Positions 39,549 through 48,764 of a DNA stretch of 64,000 bases are shown one piece after another. The notes under the pieces are model-generated. The model worked only from the letters and a program-made list of their open reading frames with translations. It was not told where the DNA came from and did no database searches. The stretch is from Mobilicoccus caccae. GTDB lineage: Bacteria; Actinomycetota; Actinomycetes; Actinomycetales; Dermatophilaceae. Made by a program: the position numbers and the translations under genes. The stretch spans positions 2,771,199-2,835,198 of the forward strand of contig NZ_BSUO01000001.1 in NCBI RefSeq assembly GCF_030161635.1, given 5' to 3'. Position 1 is the first letter of the stretch. Every line of letters begins with the position of its first letter.

Positions 39549-40664
39549 TCAGGCCAGCACCTCGGAGGTCGGCGTGTAGTCCATGCCGAAGGCCTCGGCG
39601 ACGGCCTTGTAGGTGACCTTGCCGGCGTGGGTGTTCAGGCCGGGCTCGAGGACCGGGTCGGCGGCGAGAGCCGCGCGCCAGCCGAGGTCCGCCAGGCGCA
39701 CCGTGTACGGCAGCGTCGCGTTGGTGAGCGCGTACGTGGAGGTGTGCGGCACCGCGCCCGGCATGTTGGCTACGCAGTAGAAGACCGAGTTGTGGACCGG
39801 GAAGGTCGGGTCGTCGTGCGTGGTGGCGTGGGAGTCCTCGAAGCAGCCACCCTGGTCGATGGCGATGTCGACGAGCACCGAGCCCGGCTTCATCGTGGCG
39901 ACCATGTCGTTGGTGACGAGCTTGGGGGCCTTGGCGCCGGGGATGAGCACCGAGCCGATGACCATGTCGGAGTCGGCGACGACCTCGGCGAGGGCGAGCT
40001 TGCTGCTGAACAGGGTCTTGACCGCACCCTTCCAGCGCCACCCGATCTGACGGAGCTTGTCGATGCTCGTGTCGAGGATCGTGACGTCGGCGCCCATGCC
40101 CATGGCGATCGCGGCGGCGTTCTGACCCGTGACGCCACCACCGATGACGGCGACCTTGGCAGGAGCGACGCCACCGATGTTGCCCATGAGCACACCACGG
40201 CCACCCTGGGCCTTCATGAGCGAGTAGGCGCCCACCTGCGGCGCGAGGCAGCCGGCGACCTCGGACATGGGGTACAGCAGCGGCAGCGCACCGGAGGGCT
40301 GCTCGACCGTCTCGTACGCGATACCGGTGGTGCCCGCCTCGGCCAGACGGCGGGTGAGCGGCTCGTCGGCCGCGAGGTGCAGATAGGTGAACAAGACCAG
40401 GTCGTCGCGCAGGAACTGGTATTCCTGCTCGATCGGCTCCTTGACCTTGAGGATCATCTCGGCATCGCCCCACACGTCGTCGACCGAGTCGACGATCCTG
40501 GCGCCCTGGGCCTGGTACTCCTCGTCGGAGATCGACGAGCCGAGACCGGCACCCTTCTGGACATGGACGTCATGGCCGTGCTGGACGAGTTCATGGACGC
40601 CGGCAGGCGTGATGGCCACCCGGTACTCACGGTTCTTGACCTCGGTGGGAACACCGATCTTCAT
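39549..40664 (-). CDS. ald: alanine dehydrogenase
   Basis: The 371-residue protein begins MKIGVPTEVKNREYRVAITP, the AlaDH/PNT N-terminal signature, with the catalytic Lys in LKVKEPIEQEY and His in YLHLAADEPL. The NAD fold carries VAVIGGGVTGQNAAAIAMGM near residue 170. It interconverts L-alanine and pyruvate plus ammonia in the cytosol. It is monocistronic, with RBS-like GGAGAG before the ATG. No AldR regulator is adjacent. Confidence 0.95.
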   Translation of the reverse strand: MKIGVPTEVKNREYRVAITPAGVHELVQHGHDVHVQKGAGLGSSISDEEYQAQGARIVDSVDDVWGDAEMILKVKEPIEQEYQFLRDDLVLFTYLHLAADEPLTRRLAEAGTTGIAYETVEQPSGALPLLYPMSEVAGCLAPQVGAYSLMKAQGGRGVLMGNIGGVAPAKVAVIGGGVTGQNAAAIAMGMGADVTILDTSIDKLRQIGWRWKGAVKTLFSSKLALAEVVADSDMVIGSVLIPGAKAPKLVTNDMVATMKPGSVLVDIAIDQGGCFEDSHATTHDDPTFPVHNSVFYCVANMPGAVPHTSTYALTNATLPYTVRLADLGWRAALAADPVLEPGLNTHAGKVTYKAVAEAFGMDYTPTSEVLA

Positions 40665-40949
40665 GGTCTCTCCTTCGTCCTTCTCCTCGCGAACGCAGGA
40701 CGCATTCCGTCCTGGCGGGCAGCGGAGGTCCCACCGCACGCACCCGATGGGATCAGGCTAGGACGGCGGCGTGACGCTCGACCCTGATACGGGTCGACGG
40801 ATTGATTCGGTCCACGCCTTGAGAGCCTTTGCCCGCGCCTTGAGACCGACGCCGGCGGCGAACGCCGAAATGTCCACTCCGGGACGCCGCCTCGTCGCGA
40901 GTCCCAGCCCGGGTCATCGCATTCCGACCCGATGCGTCCCCCGGCCGCC

Positions 40950-41882
40950 TCAGTCCCGGCGCCGGGCGAGGACCGCCTCGTCGTACAGACCCGACGCCGA
41001 CAACCCCGTGGCCGCTGCGACGGCCTTGCACGCCGGCCGGAGCCGCTCCCCCGCGGCCACCCGCTCGAGGACCTCGGCGAGCGCCTGCTGCGGATCGGCC
41101 GGTCTCGGCGCATCTCCCTCCACGACGATCGTGATCTCGCCGCGCACCTCTCCGGCCGCCCACTCCACGAGGTCGGAGAGCGGTCCGCGACGGACCTCTT
41201 CGTACGTCTTGGTCAGCTCCCGGCAGACAGCCGCGCGCCGCTGCCCTCCGAAGGCCTCGGCCATGTCGGTGAGGGTCGCGTGCAGGCGGTGGGGCGCCTC
41301 GAAGAACACCATCGTCCGGCGTTCCTGCGCCAGGTCCTCGAGCCGGCGCCGTCGCTCTCCGGGCTTGCGGGGGCAGAACCCCTCGAAGCAGAACCGGTCG
41401 ACCGGGAGGCCCGACAGCGCGAGCGCGACCGGCACGGCGCTCGGCCCGGGGATGCAGGTCAGGGGCAGTCCGGCGTCGATGCACGCGGTGACGAGGCGGT
41501 AGCCCGGATCCGAGACCGACGGCATCCCGGCGTCGGTGACGAGCAGCACGCGATCACCCGCCGCCATCCGGTCGACGAGCTCGGGAGTCTTCTCGGTCTC
41601 GTTGTGCTCGTGGTAGGCGACGATCCGGCCCGCCGGCTCGACCCCGAGGGTGGCGAGGAGCCGCTTGAGCCGCCGCGTGTCCTCCGCGGCGACGACGTCG
41701 ACGGTCGCGAGCAGGTCCACGAGGCGGAACGAGGCGTCCGCGTGGTTGCCGATCGGCGTCGCCGCCAGCAGCAGTCCGCCGTCGGCGCACGGGCCCGCGG
41801 TGGCGACCGGGCCGGCCTTCCCGGTCGGGCCGCCGACGGCGTCGGCTGTCTCGGGGCTCGGGTCGGGCGCGCAGGGGGACAT
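40950..41882 (-). CDS. rsmI: 16S rRNA (cytidine1402-2'-O)-methyltransferase
   Basis: The 310-residue tetrapyrrole-methylase-fold protein has LLLAATPIGNHADASFRLVD near the N-terminus, VVAAEDTRRLKRLL, YHEHNETEKTP, and VLLVTDAGMPSVSDPGYRLV. These are the RsmI motifs in order. A 35-residue Pro/Ala-rich N-terminal extension precedes the fold. It 2'-O-methylates C1402 in the ribosomal decoding centre. It is divergent from pmt, the conserved rsmI/pmt arrangement of actinobacteria. Confidence 0.93.
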   Translation of the reverse strand: MSPCAPDPSPETADAVGGPTGKAGPVATAGPCADGGLLLAATPIGNHADASFRLVDLLATVDVVAAEDTRRLKRLLATLGVEPAGRIVAYHEHNETEKTPELVDRMAAGDRVLLVTDAGMPSVSDPGYRLVTACIDAGLPLTCIPGPSAVPVALALSGLPVDRFCFEGFCPRKPGERRRRLEDLAQERRTMVFFEAPHRLHATLTDMAEAFGGQRRAAVCRELTKTYEEVRRGPLSDLVEWAAGEVRGEITIVVEGDAPRPADPQQALAEVLERVAAGERLRPACKAVAAATGLSASGLYDEAVLARRRD

Positions 41883-41956
41883 GAGGGGACAGTAGGCCAC
41901 CCGCCTCGCACTCCATGCAGGTCGGGGGCACTACGGATGCCCTTACGATGGCTCAT

Positions 41957-43552
41957 ATGAGCGAGACCGACCGGTTGCGAGCGCGGCTGCTCGGCCATCG
42001 CCCCACGGACGCCCTCTACGGCTGGGTCGGCGCCCTGCTCGTCGCGATCTTCGGCGGGGTGCTGCGGTTCTTCCGGCTCGGGCAGCCCGACACCCTCGTG
42101 TTCGACGAGACGTATTACGTCAAGCAGGCGTGGTCGCTCGTGCGACACGGGTACGAGGCCAAGGTCCGGTCCGATCTCGCGAGCGGTGAGACGCCGAGCG
42201 TCGACGCGGTGTGGGCGGCGGGCACTCCCGACGTCTTCGGCACGCAGGCCGACTTCGTCGTCCACCCTCCGATCGGCAAGTGGGTCATCGCCGCAGGCGA
42301 GTTGCTCGTCGGTGTCGACGATCCGATGAGCTGGCGTTTCGGGGTCGCGGCGCTGGGCACCCTGTCGATCCTCATGCTCGCCCTGGCCGCCCGGCGCCTG
42401 TTCGGCTCGACGATCCTCGGGCTGACGGCGGGGCTCCTGCTCGCCGTCGACGGTCAGCACTTCGTCCACTCGCGCACCGGCCTGCTCGACATGTCGGTGA
42501 TGTTCTTCGCGCTCGGCGGCTTCTGCGCCCTGCTCATCGACCGCGACCGATCACGGGAGATCCTCGCGTGCAAGGTCGGTGGGCATCTCGACGCCGGCGG
42601 CAGCCCGGAGGCTCCGTTCATGCGGTACGGCCCGTGGCTCGGGCTGCACCCCTGGCGGTGGGTCGCCGCGCTCAGCCTCGGGCTCTGCATCGGCACCAAG
42701 TGGTCGGGCCTGTACTTCCTCGCCATCTTCGGCCTGATGACGGTGTTCTGGGACATGGGCGCCCGCCGCGCCGTCGGCGTCAAGCGCTGGTGGTGGGGCG
42801 CGATGCTCAAGGACGCGCCGCAGGCGGCAGTGACCATGGTCGGCACCGCCGTCCTCACCTACATCGCCACGTGGGCCGGCTGGTTCGCGACCTCCGGCGG
42901 GTGGAACCGTCGCTGGGCCGAGCAGAATCCGGCGCAGGGCATCGCGGGCGTCGTGCCCGATCCGCTACGGGCGCTGTGGGATTACCACGAGAAGATGATG
43001 ACGTTCCACGTCGGCCTCTCGACTCCCCACGACTACCAGAGCAATCCGTGGTCGTGGATGCTGCAGGCGCGCCCCACGTCGTTCTACTACCAGGGGACCT
43101 CCGGCGGTGAGCAGGCCTGCCCGGTCGACGTCGCCAAGTGCAGTCGCGCGATCCTCGACCTGGGCAACCCCGCCATCTGGTGGACGGCGACCCTGGCCCT
43201 CGCGGTCCTGCTGTTCATGTGGCTCCTCGCCCGGGACTGGCGCGCCGGTGCGATCCTCGCCGGCATCGCCGGGGGTTACCTGCCGTGGTTCCAGTATCAG
43301 GAGCGGACGATCTTCACGTTCTACTCCGTGGCCTTCGTGCCTTGGGTGGTCCTGGCCGTCACGTACCTGCTGTCGATGGCTCTGGGACCGGCCGATGCCC
43401 CACCCAGGCGCCGACGCGTCGGCCTGGCCATCTGGGCCGCCTACCTCACCCTGGCCCTGGCCGTCTTCGCGTTCTTCTGGCCGATCTACACCGCCGAGGT
43501 CATCCCCCAGGACCACTGGAGCCTGCGCATGTGGTTCCGGTCGTGGATCTGA
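41957..43552 (+). CDS. pmt: polyprenol-phosphate-mannose:protein mannosyltransferase (GT39)
   Basis: The 531-residue polytopic protein has about 10-11 membrane segments. The first extracellular loop has the catalytic Asp-Glu in LVFDETYYVKQAW near residue 50. VVHPPIGKWVIAAGE and DGQHFVHSRTGLLDMS are further GT39 markers. The C-terminal part has an extracytoplasmic SWMLQARPTSFYY segment. It transfers mannose from polyprenyl phosphate to Ser/Thr of exported proteins during Sec translocation. ATG 41957 is preferred over the track-length upstream start because homology begins there. Confidence 0.93.
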   Translation: MSETDRLRARLLGHRPTDALYGWVGALLVAIFGGVLRFFRLGQPDTLVFDETYYVKQAWSLVRHGYEAKVRSDLASGETPSVDAVWAAGTPDVFGTQADFVVHPPIGKWVIAAGELLVGVDDPMSWRFGVAALGTLSILMLALAARRLFGSTILGLTAGLLLAVDGQHFVHSRTGLLDMSVMFFALGGFCALLIDRDRSREILACKVGGHLDAGGSPEAPFMRYGPWLGLHPWRWVAALSLGLCIGTKWSGLYFLAIFGLMTVFWDMGARRAVGVKRWWWGAMLKDAPQAAVTMVGTAVLTYIATWAGWFATSGGWNRRWAEQNPAQGIAGVVPDPLRALWDYHEKMMTFHVGLSTPHDYQSNPWSWMLQARPTSFYYQGTSGGEQACPVDVAKCSRAILDLGNPAIWWTATLALAVLLFMWLLARDWRAGAILAGIAGGYLPWFQYQERTIFTFYSVAFVPWVVLAVTYLLSMALGPADAPPRRRRVGLAIWAAYLTLALAVFAFFWPIYTAEVIPQDHWSLRMWFRSWI

Positions 43553-43680
43553 CAGAGCGCGCACAAGACGGAGAAGACTGGCCCGAAACACGACGGCGTT
43601 CCTTTGTGGAGCGATGAAGGGCACGCCCCGCAGCTCGATCAGCCCGATGGCCAGCCCGCTCATCCGCCCGGACCCGGACC

Positions 43681-43720
43681 GTTGTTCCCGGGTGGCGGCG
43701 AAGCCCCACCCGGGAACAAC
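43681..43720. repeat. intergenic 15-bp stem hairpin
   Basis: GTTGTTCCCGGGTGG (43681-43695) and its exact complement (43706-43720) flank a 10-nt loop, 128 bp past the pmt stop. It can act as a pmt terminator. It is followed directly by further nested inverted repeats and the 88-91 bp tandem units. Together these fill most of the 331-bp gap between pmt and the PH-domain gene. Confidence 0.75.
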
Positions 43721-43737
43721 CCGAGAATCCGCGAGCG

Positions 43738-43916
43738 AAGCGAGCCTGGATTCTCGGAACAGAGAGAACGCCGCGACGCAGTCGCGTCGGTGCAGTCGGG
43801 GGCCCGGGGGCAAAGCCCCCGGTGTAAGCGAGCTTGGATTCTCGGATCAAAGAGAACGCCGCGGCGCAGCCGCGTCCGTGCAGTTACCGGGGGCCCGGGG
43901 GCAAAGCCCCCGGTGT
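43738..43916. repeat. two diverged tandem copies of an 88-91 bp hairpin-rich unit
   Basis: Unit A (43738-43825) and unit B (43826-43916) share AAGCGAGCNTGGATTCTCGG, then AGAGAACGCCGCG, a small CG-rich hairpin, and GGGGGCCCGGGGGCAAAGC followed by CCCCGGTGT. Each contains a GCCCCCGG/CCGGGGGC hairpin with AAA loop. A partial extra arm, CCGAGAATCC at 43721, pairs with GGATTCTCGG of unit A. Unit B overlaps the last codons of the PH-domain gene. It looks like an extragenic palindromic repeat family. Confidence 0.8.
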
Positions 43917-45539
43917 CGTCATGAATTCCTCCGCCATGCCTGGGGTGGCTGATCGGATGATCGCTTCGACCTCGGTCAGGGGGATGTCGAGGATTTCGAC
44001 GCTGTCGCTTCCGGCGGCGACGGTGGCTGCGAGCGTGACGAGGCCGACGCGTCTCTGGAAGAAGGTTTCGCTGATGTTCCAGCCGATGATCGCCGAGGTG
44101 AGGACGACGGTCGTCGACTCCGGGAAGAGACCGATCCGGCTCACCACGTGCTGCGCGGTGAGGGTGTGGCCCAGGCGGCGGTATCTCGCCTCCCCGATGA
44201 TCGGTGCTGTGAGGAACAACATCGCCGGGACGGCGTACCAGTAGGGCGACAGGTCGAACCACCACGTCGCCACGGCGATCGGCACACCCAGCACGACCGC
44301 GAAGATCAATGCCCGCGTGTGACGGCGACGTCGCGCCGCCGGGCCGTGCATCCGCAACTGCGCCTGAAGTGGCTCGGGGTCGCGGAGGACGTCTGCGGCG
44401 ATCCGGAACACCTCTGCCCTCGGCGCCGGCGGGGTGAGCATGTCCGAGGACGACGAGGACGTCGAATCTTCCAGGCCACCCAACCCTGTCACCAGGGCAT
44501 CCGCTTTCGCGGCGCCGACCAGCCGCAGGAGCAGGGGGCGGGTGACGGACACCCCGCGGAGCCGCCGCTCCTCCAGCGTCGTGTGCCTGGTCGTCAACAG
44601 GCCGCGACTCACCGCCAGCGTGCCGCGGGGGTGCCGGGTCAAGCGGTATCCCCAATAGCGCAGCACGTAGGTGACGACCGCGGCCAGGGTGAGCACCACC
44701 ACGGCGAGCACCGCCCCCTGGACGACCAGGGTCACCACGCTGAGCTCCGTCACGTAGTCGACGACCCGGCCGCCGGCTTCGGACTCCAGGACGCGAGCAC
44801 CGAGGTCGTCGAAGAACTGGGCGGCGAAACCGACGACGGCGAGGACGGCGAGGAGTCCGGTGAGGCTGAACGGTGCGTAGCGGATCCACGCGGGTGAGAA
44901 CTCCCCCAGCACGGTCTCCTGCTCGTCGACCGGCCCGGGGTCGTCCGGGTCCGTCGACGCGTCACGCTCGGCCCGGGCGACGTGCAGGAGTTCGGCGCGC
45001 AGGGCGTGCGCGTCGGCGGTCGCGAGGCCGGGCAGGGTGAACGGAGTCTCCGAGCCCGTCCCGATCTTCACGCTCGCCACCCCGAGCAGACGCTGCAGCA
45101 GCGAGGCAGTGACGTCGACCGTGCGGACCCGGTCCAGACGCGCCGTGTGCGTCGTGCGCTGGATGATGCCGCGTTTGAGCATCAACTGCTCGGAGGTGAT
45201 GCGGTAGGAGGTCGTCGCCCACGCCCACACACCGATGACGATGGGCACGAACACCACCAGCAGGTTCGTCCACCACGGCCCCTGGTTGCGCGTCGACCCG
45301 GCGAACAGCACGACGATGATCAGTGGCAGGAACGACTTGATCGCGTCGACCGGCTCGATGAGGAGCATCCGGCGGTCGAGGCGACGCCATTCGGTGTCCT
45401 TCCGGCGGGCGTCCACCGCGACACCGGACACCGCGGTCGCACCCGGGTCGTCGGCAGGGTACTGGGGTCCGTACTTCGGACGGGGCCGCTCCTCGGGGAC
45501 GTCCGGCGTGGCGTCGATGTCGTGACCGGAACTGCTCAT
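43884..45539 (-). CDS. bacterial PH-domain membrane protein (YdbT-like)
   Basis: The 551-residue protein has paired membrane helices (SFLPLIIVVLFAGSTR, NLLVVFVPIVIGVWAWAT) and repeated bPH_2 domains (TSYRITSEQLMLKRGIIQRT, YRLTRHPRGTLAVSRGLLTT, LGHTLTAQHVVSRIGLFPES). This is the YdbT architecture of three PH units. It overlaps the YdbS-like gene by ATGA. The last dozen residues, MTTPGALPPGPR, and the stop are encoded by an intergenic repeat unit, so the native C-terminus was replaced or extended. The role is unknown; YdbST affects envelope-stress and bacteriocin resistance in Bacillus. Confidence 0.85.
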   Translation of the reverse strand: MSSSGHDIDATPDVPEERPRPKYGPQYPADDPGATAVSGVAVDARRKDTEWRRLDRRMLLIEPVDAIKSFLPLIIVVLFAGSTRNQGPWWTNLLVVFVPIVIGVWAWATTSYRITSEQLMLKRGIIQRTTHTARLDRVRTVDVTASLLQRLLGVASVKIGTGSETPFTLPGLATADAHALRAELLHVARAERDASTDPDDPGPVDEQETVLGEFSPAWIRYAPFSLTGLLAVLAVVGFAAQFFDDLGARVLESEAGGRVVDYVTELSVVTLVVQGAVLAVVVLTLAAVVTYVLRYWGYRLTRHPRGTLAVSRGLLTTRHTTLEERRLRGVSVTRPLLLRLVGAAKADALVTGLGGLEDSTSSSSSDMLTPPAPRAEVFRIAADVLRDPEPLQAQLRMHGPAARRRRHTRALIFAVVLGVPIAVATWWFDLSPYWYAVPAMLFLTAPIIGEARYRRLGHTLTAQHVVSRIGLFPESTTVVLTSAIIGWNISETFFQRRVGLVTLAATVAAGSDSVEILDIPLTEVEAIIRSATPGMAEEFMTTPGALPPGPR

Positions 45540-46255
45540 GTCGCGTCGCCACGCTCCTGGGCGGTGATGCGGGTGAGGTCGGTGACGAGGTCCTGCACGG
45601 TCTTCTTGTCGAGTCCGGAGACGCGCAGCGCCCCGGCGGCCGACGCGGTGGTCACCGTCAGCGTGCCGAGGCCCATGAGCTGCTCGATGGGCCCGAACTC
45701 GCTGTCCACGGTCTGGATGCGCGAGATGGGGGCGATGCGGCGCTCCTGGAAGAGCCAGCCCGACTGGGTGTAGACGGCCTCGTCGGTCACCTCCCAGCGG
45801 TGCACCCGATAGCGCCACCACGGCACCACGGTGAGGAAGAACAGCGCCAGCAGGCCCACGACGAGGAACGCGATGCCCTGCCAGGAGCGGCGCTCGTCGT
45901 CGAAGAACGTCCAGACGGCCACACCGAGCAGCGGCCAGATCCAGGTCAGCAGCGAGGTGAGGCGCCAGAGGGTCTTGGCCTTGGGGCTGACGAGGTGCCG
46001 GGGACGGCGCAGTCGGAGCTCGCGCAGCGCTTCGTCGTCGAGGTCGGGGGCCGTCCTCGACGTGCCGGACGATGTGGCCGCCGAGGACGCGCCGCCGGCT
46101 CCTGGCCACGATCCGCCGGGCGTCGTGGAGCGGGCCCTGGTCTGTCCGGGCCACGGGGCGACCTCGGGCGCCACGGATCGGCGGCCTCCGGCTCCGGGCC
46201 AGGATTCCGGGGGCAGCGGCGTGCCGGGGGAACCCGTCGTCGAAGTCATCTCCAC
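45536..46255 (-). CDS. bacterial PH-domain membrane protein (YdbS-like)
   Basis: The 239-residue protein has a disordered Pro/Gly/Ser-rich N-terminus of about 85 residues, two membrane helices (LTSLLTWIWPLLGVAVWTFF and IAFLVVGLLALFFLTVVPWW) and one bPH_2 domain (YRVHRWEVTDEAVYTQSGWL then RIAPISRIQTVDSEFGP). It precedes and overlaps the larger PH protein. The two probably form a membrane complex. Start may be the ATG at 46249 (MTSTTGS). Confidence 0.85.
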   Translation of the reverse strand: MEMTSTTGSPGTPLPPESWPGAGGRRSVAPEVAPWPGQTRARSTTPGGSWPGAGGASSAATSSGTSRTAPDLDDEALRELRLRRPRHLVSPKAKTLWRLTSLLTWIWPLLGVAVWTFFDDERRSWQGIAFLVVGLLALFFLTVVPWWRYRVHRWEVTDEAVYTQSGWLFQERRIAPISRIQTVDSEFGPIEQLMGLGTLTVTTASAAGALRVSGLDKKTVQDLVTDLTRITAQERGDAT

Positions 46256-46373
46256 CCCTCCTCATCGCCCGGGTGGTCACCCCGGGGTCGTCCACGGCCG
46301 AGACCGTCGTCGTCCTAGCGTCGCACGCGGGAGCCGCTCGGGAGAGGAGGCCCCGGGGGATCGGTGCCGCGGG

Positions 46374-47036
46374 TCAGTGCCGCGGCTCGACCCCAATGAA
46401 CCCGTAGAGGGCGGCGTTGACCTCGGCAGGTCGTTGGGTGTGCGGTGACGCCCCGGCGCCGGGGATGACCTCGACGTCGACCTCGGCCGCTTCCGCCTGA
46501 CGGGCGAAGGCCTCGCTCGCGGCGCGCCCGGCGCGGTCCTTGTCGCCGACGACGAGGAGCGTGCGGGCCTGCAGACCGGGCAGCCGCCCCCACAGGTCGA
46601 CCTCGGCGAGGGCATCGAGGCCCTCGAGCGCGCGACGCTTGTCGACCCCACGTCGGGCGAGCATGGATCGCGGCAGGAACGAGGTGATCCGGCGCTGGAC
46701 CCCCACCCCGGCGGAGGCGGCGACGGCCGGGCCCACCAGCACGAGCTCGACGGGCAGGTCGGGGCGGGACAGGGCGATCTCGAGCGAGACGAGGGCTCCT
46801 TCGCCGACCCCGAACAACGTCGCCTTCGGCGCGCCGGACAACTCGATGGTCATGGCGAGGTCGGCCGCCGCATCGGGCACCGAGAACGTGTCGCCCTTCG
46901 ACCCCGGGCGCGCGCCCCTCAACCACGGCGCCATGCCTTCGAGGCCGGGTGGGAGCGCCGAGACCTGGTCGCCGAAGTCCAGCGGCGTCGAGAACAACCC
47001 GTGGACGAACATCAGGAGCGGCTTCGGGGAGGTCAC
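46374..47036 (-). CDS. alpha/beta-hydrolase-fold protein without the nucleophile serine
   Basis: The 220-residue protein has the oxyanion HG (LLMFVHGLFSTP, residues 7-18), a strand-loop where the nucleophile elbow is TLFGVGEGALVSLEIAL, and late RTLLVVGDKDRAG and ASPHTQRP with the catalytic-type Asp and His. Aligned to G-x-S-x-G, the Ser is Gly (GVGEG). The fold is thus kept while the standard hydrolase nucleophile is absent. It could be a non-catalytic binding protein or use another chemistry. Confidence 0.78.
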   Translation of the reverse strand: MTSPKPLLMFVHGLFSTPLDFGDQVSALPPGLEGMAPWLRGARPGSKGDTFSVPDAAADLAMTIELSGAPKATLFGVGEGALVSLEIALSRPDLPVELVLVGPAVAASAGVGVQRRITSFLPRSMLARRGVDKRRALEGLDALAEVDLWGRLPGLQARTLLVVGDKDRAGRAASEAFARQAEAAEVDVEVIPGAGASPHTQRPAEVNAALYGFIGVEPRH

Positions 47037-47128
47037 CTGTCCGATTCTAGGACCGGCACCGGGACGCCGCCGAGGTCAGCACCCGCCGCCGGGCGTCGCG
47101 GCAGCGGTGTGGGTCGAACAGTGCAGTG

Positions 47129-47563
47129 TCAGAGGCCGGTTCGTCGAACGCCGGTGGATCCCGGCCTCGACTGCCGCCGCCGCTCGGGGGCCGAACTGCC
47201 ATAGGGGTGCGGGTCCTGGCCCGTGGCAGTGCCGGTGACGTGCTCCGCGTGTGACAGGGCCTCGGCCAACAGTCGGTGTACGTGGGCGTCGTCGGCCGAG
47301 TAATAGGCGAACGTGCCCTCACGCCGGTTCTTCACCAATCCGGCCAGCCGCAGCTTGGACAGGTGCTGACTCACCGCCGTGGGCGACGCGCCGACGAGCT
47401 CGGCCAGGACGTTGACGCTGGCCTCCTCCTGCAGCAGCGCCCACAGGATCTTGACCCGCGTCGCGTCGGAGAGCAGGCGAAAGGTCTCGGCCGTGATCCG
47501 GGCATGGCTGTCGTCGGGGACAGGGAGGACCAGATCATCGTGCACCTCGTCAGGATAGGCCAC
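47129..47563 (-). CDS. ArsR/SmtB-family metalloregulator
   Basis: The 144-residue winged-helix protein has TFRLLSDATRVKILWALLQE and the recognition helix GASPTAVSQHLSKLRLAGLV. Potential metal ligands lie in the last helix (DDAHVHRLLAEALSHAEHV, alpha-5 site). The tail is disordered. It is divergent from a cation diffusion facilitator gene with an inverted repeat between them. It should be a zinc/cobalt/nickel-type derepressor like CzrA/NmtR. The HxH arrangement favours zinc or nickel over arsenic. Confidence 0.87.
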   Translation of the reverse strand: MAYPDEVHDDLVLPVPDDSHARITAETFRLLSDATRVKILWALLQEEASVNVLAELVGASPTAVSQHLSKLRLAGLVKNRREGTFAYYSADDAHVHRLLAEALSHAEHVTGTATGQDPHPYGSSAPERRRQSRPGSTGVRRTGL

Positions 47564-47573
47564 CCTTGCTTGT

Positions 47574-47595
47574 TACCTGCGCAAGTATGCAGATA
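47574..47595. promoter_or_regulatory. ArsR-type operator between regulator and CDF exporter
   Basis: TACCTGC (47574-47580) and GCAGATA (47589-47595) form an imperfect inverted repeat around GCAAGTAT. It occupies the centre of the 42-bp divergent gap and ends only 10 bp before the exporter GTG, so bound repressor would cover both start regions. The layout matches SmtB/ArsR 12-2-12 type sites. Confidence 0.6.
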
Positions 47596-47605
47596 GCCTG
47601 GTGAG

Positions 47606-48709
47606 GTGAGCCACCTGCATCCCGGACGCCCGGACACCACCCGCCGCGACGTCGACATGCCCACCGATCCGGGTCGACGCGGCCATCGCCACACGCAGCA
47701 CGGCGAGAACGGGCACGAGCATGGCGAACACGAGCACGGGGGCCATCACCACGGCGAGGGAATGTGGGGCCGGCTGAAGCACGCGGTGACTCCCCACAGC
47801 CACGACCATGCCGACGCGATCCGGACCGCCGACGAGGCGAGCGCCGTCGGCATCCGCGCGGCGTGGATCAGCCTGGCGGGGATGGGCGCCACGGCGCTGT
47901 TGCAGATCGGCATCGTGTGGCTCAGCGGGTCGGTCGCGTTGTTGGCCGACACCCTGCACAACCTGGGGCACCTGGCGACGACGATCCCGCTGATCATCGC
48001 CTTCCGGCTCGGTCGGCGTTCCCCGACGCGGCGGTACAGCTACGGGTTCGGTCGCGCCGAGGACCTGGTCGGCCTGGTGATCGGTGCGGTCATCGCCCTC
48101 TCGGCGGGGCTCATCGTGTGGGAGTCCATTCGGGCGCTGAGCACCCAGCGCGACATGACGCACCTGGGCTGGGTCCTGGCCGCGGCGGTCGTCGGGGCCG
48201 TCGGCAACGAGGTCGTGGCGGTCTACCGCATTCGTGCAGGCAGGCGGATCGGGTCGGCTGCGCTCGTCGCCGAGGGACACCACGCCCGCACCGACGCCTT
48301 GACCTCCCTCGCGGTGATCTTCGGCGTGGTCGGTGCTTGGATGGGGCTGCCGTGGGTCGACCCGGTGATCGGCCTGCTCATCGCGGCCGTCGTCATCGGA
48401 GTGCTGATCAGCTCGATGCGCACCGTGCTCCGTCGTCTCATGGACGGCGTCGAACCGGAGATCCTCGATCGTCTCGAGGACGCCGCGGCGACCGTCCCGG
48501 GAGTGCTCGGGGTGAGCCGGGCCCGCGCGAGGTGGAGCGGCCACCGTCTCGAGACCGACCTCGCGATCAGGGTCGACCCGGCGCTGTCGGTCGAGGCCGG
48601 CCACGACCTGGCACACACCGTCGACGACCACCTCCACCGACACGTCCCACACCTCGGCCCGGCCACCGTCCACATCGCCCCGGCCGCAGCCCTCCGCCCC
48701 GAGCCGTGA
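47606..48709 (+). CDS. cation diffusion facilitator metal exporter
   Basis: The 367-residue CDF protein has six membrane helices and a very His-rich N-terminus (HTQHGENGHEHGEHEHGGHHH, about residues 29-49). Metal sites in TM2 and TM5 are LLADTLHNLGH (His/Asp) and EGHHARTDALTS (H-x3-D). A cytosolic C-terminal domain ends the protein. It exports Zn2+, Co2+ or similar by proton antiport. The neighbouring ArsR regulator should induce it under metal excess. GTG 47606 is used; an ATG at 47657 is possible. Confidence 0.9.
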   Translation: MSHLHPGRPDTTRRDVDMPTDPGRRGHRHTQHGENGHEHGEHEHGGHHHGEGMWGRLKHAVTPHSHDHADAIRTADEASAVGIRAAWISLAGMGATALLQIGIVWLSGSVALLADTLHNLGHLATTIPLIIAFRLGRRSPTRRYSYGFGRAEDLVGLVIGAVIALSAGLIVWESIRALSTQRDMTHLGWVLAAAVVGAVGNEVVAVYRIRAGRRIGSAALVAEGHHARTDALTSLAVIFGVVGAWMGLPWVDPVIGLLIAAVVIGVLISSMRTVLRRLMDGVEPEILDRLEDAAATVPGVLGVSRARARWSGHRLETDLAIRVDPALSVEAGHDLAHTVDDHLHRHVPHLGPATVHIAPAAALRPEP

Positions 48710-48764
48710 GGCACTGAGCGAGCGCAGACCGTCGAGCACTCGAGGCGCCCTCCAGCGTCCGGCG

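Noticed and set aside
40665-40949. Possible small gene between ald and rsmI
   Set aside because: Frames are Arg-rich without RBS or recognisable motif; the 285-bp gap looks like promoter DNA for ald.
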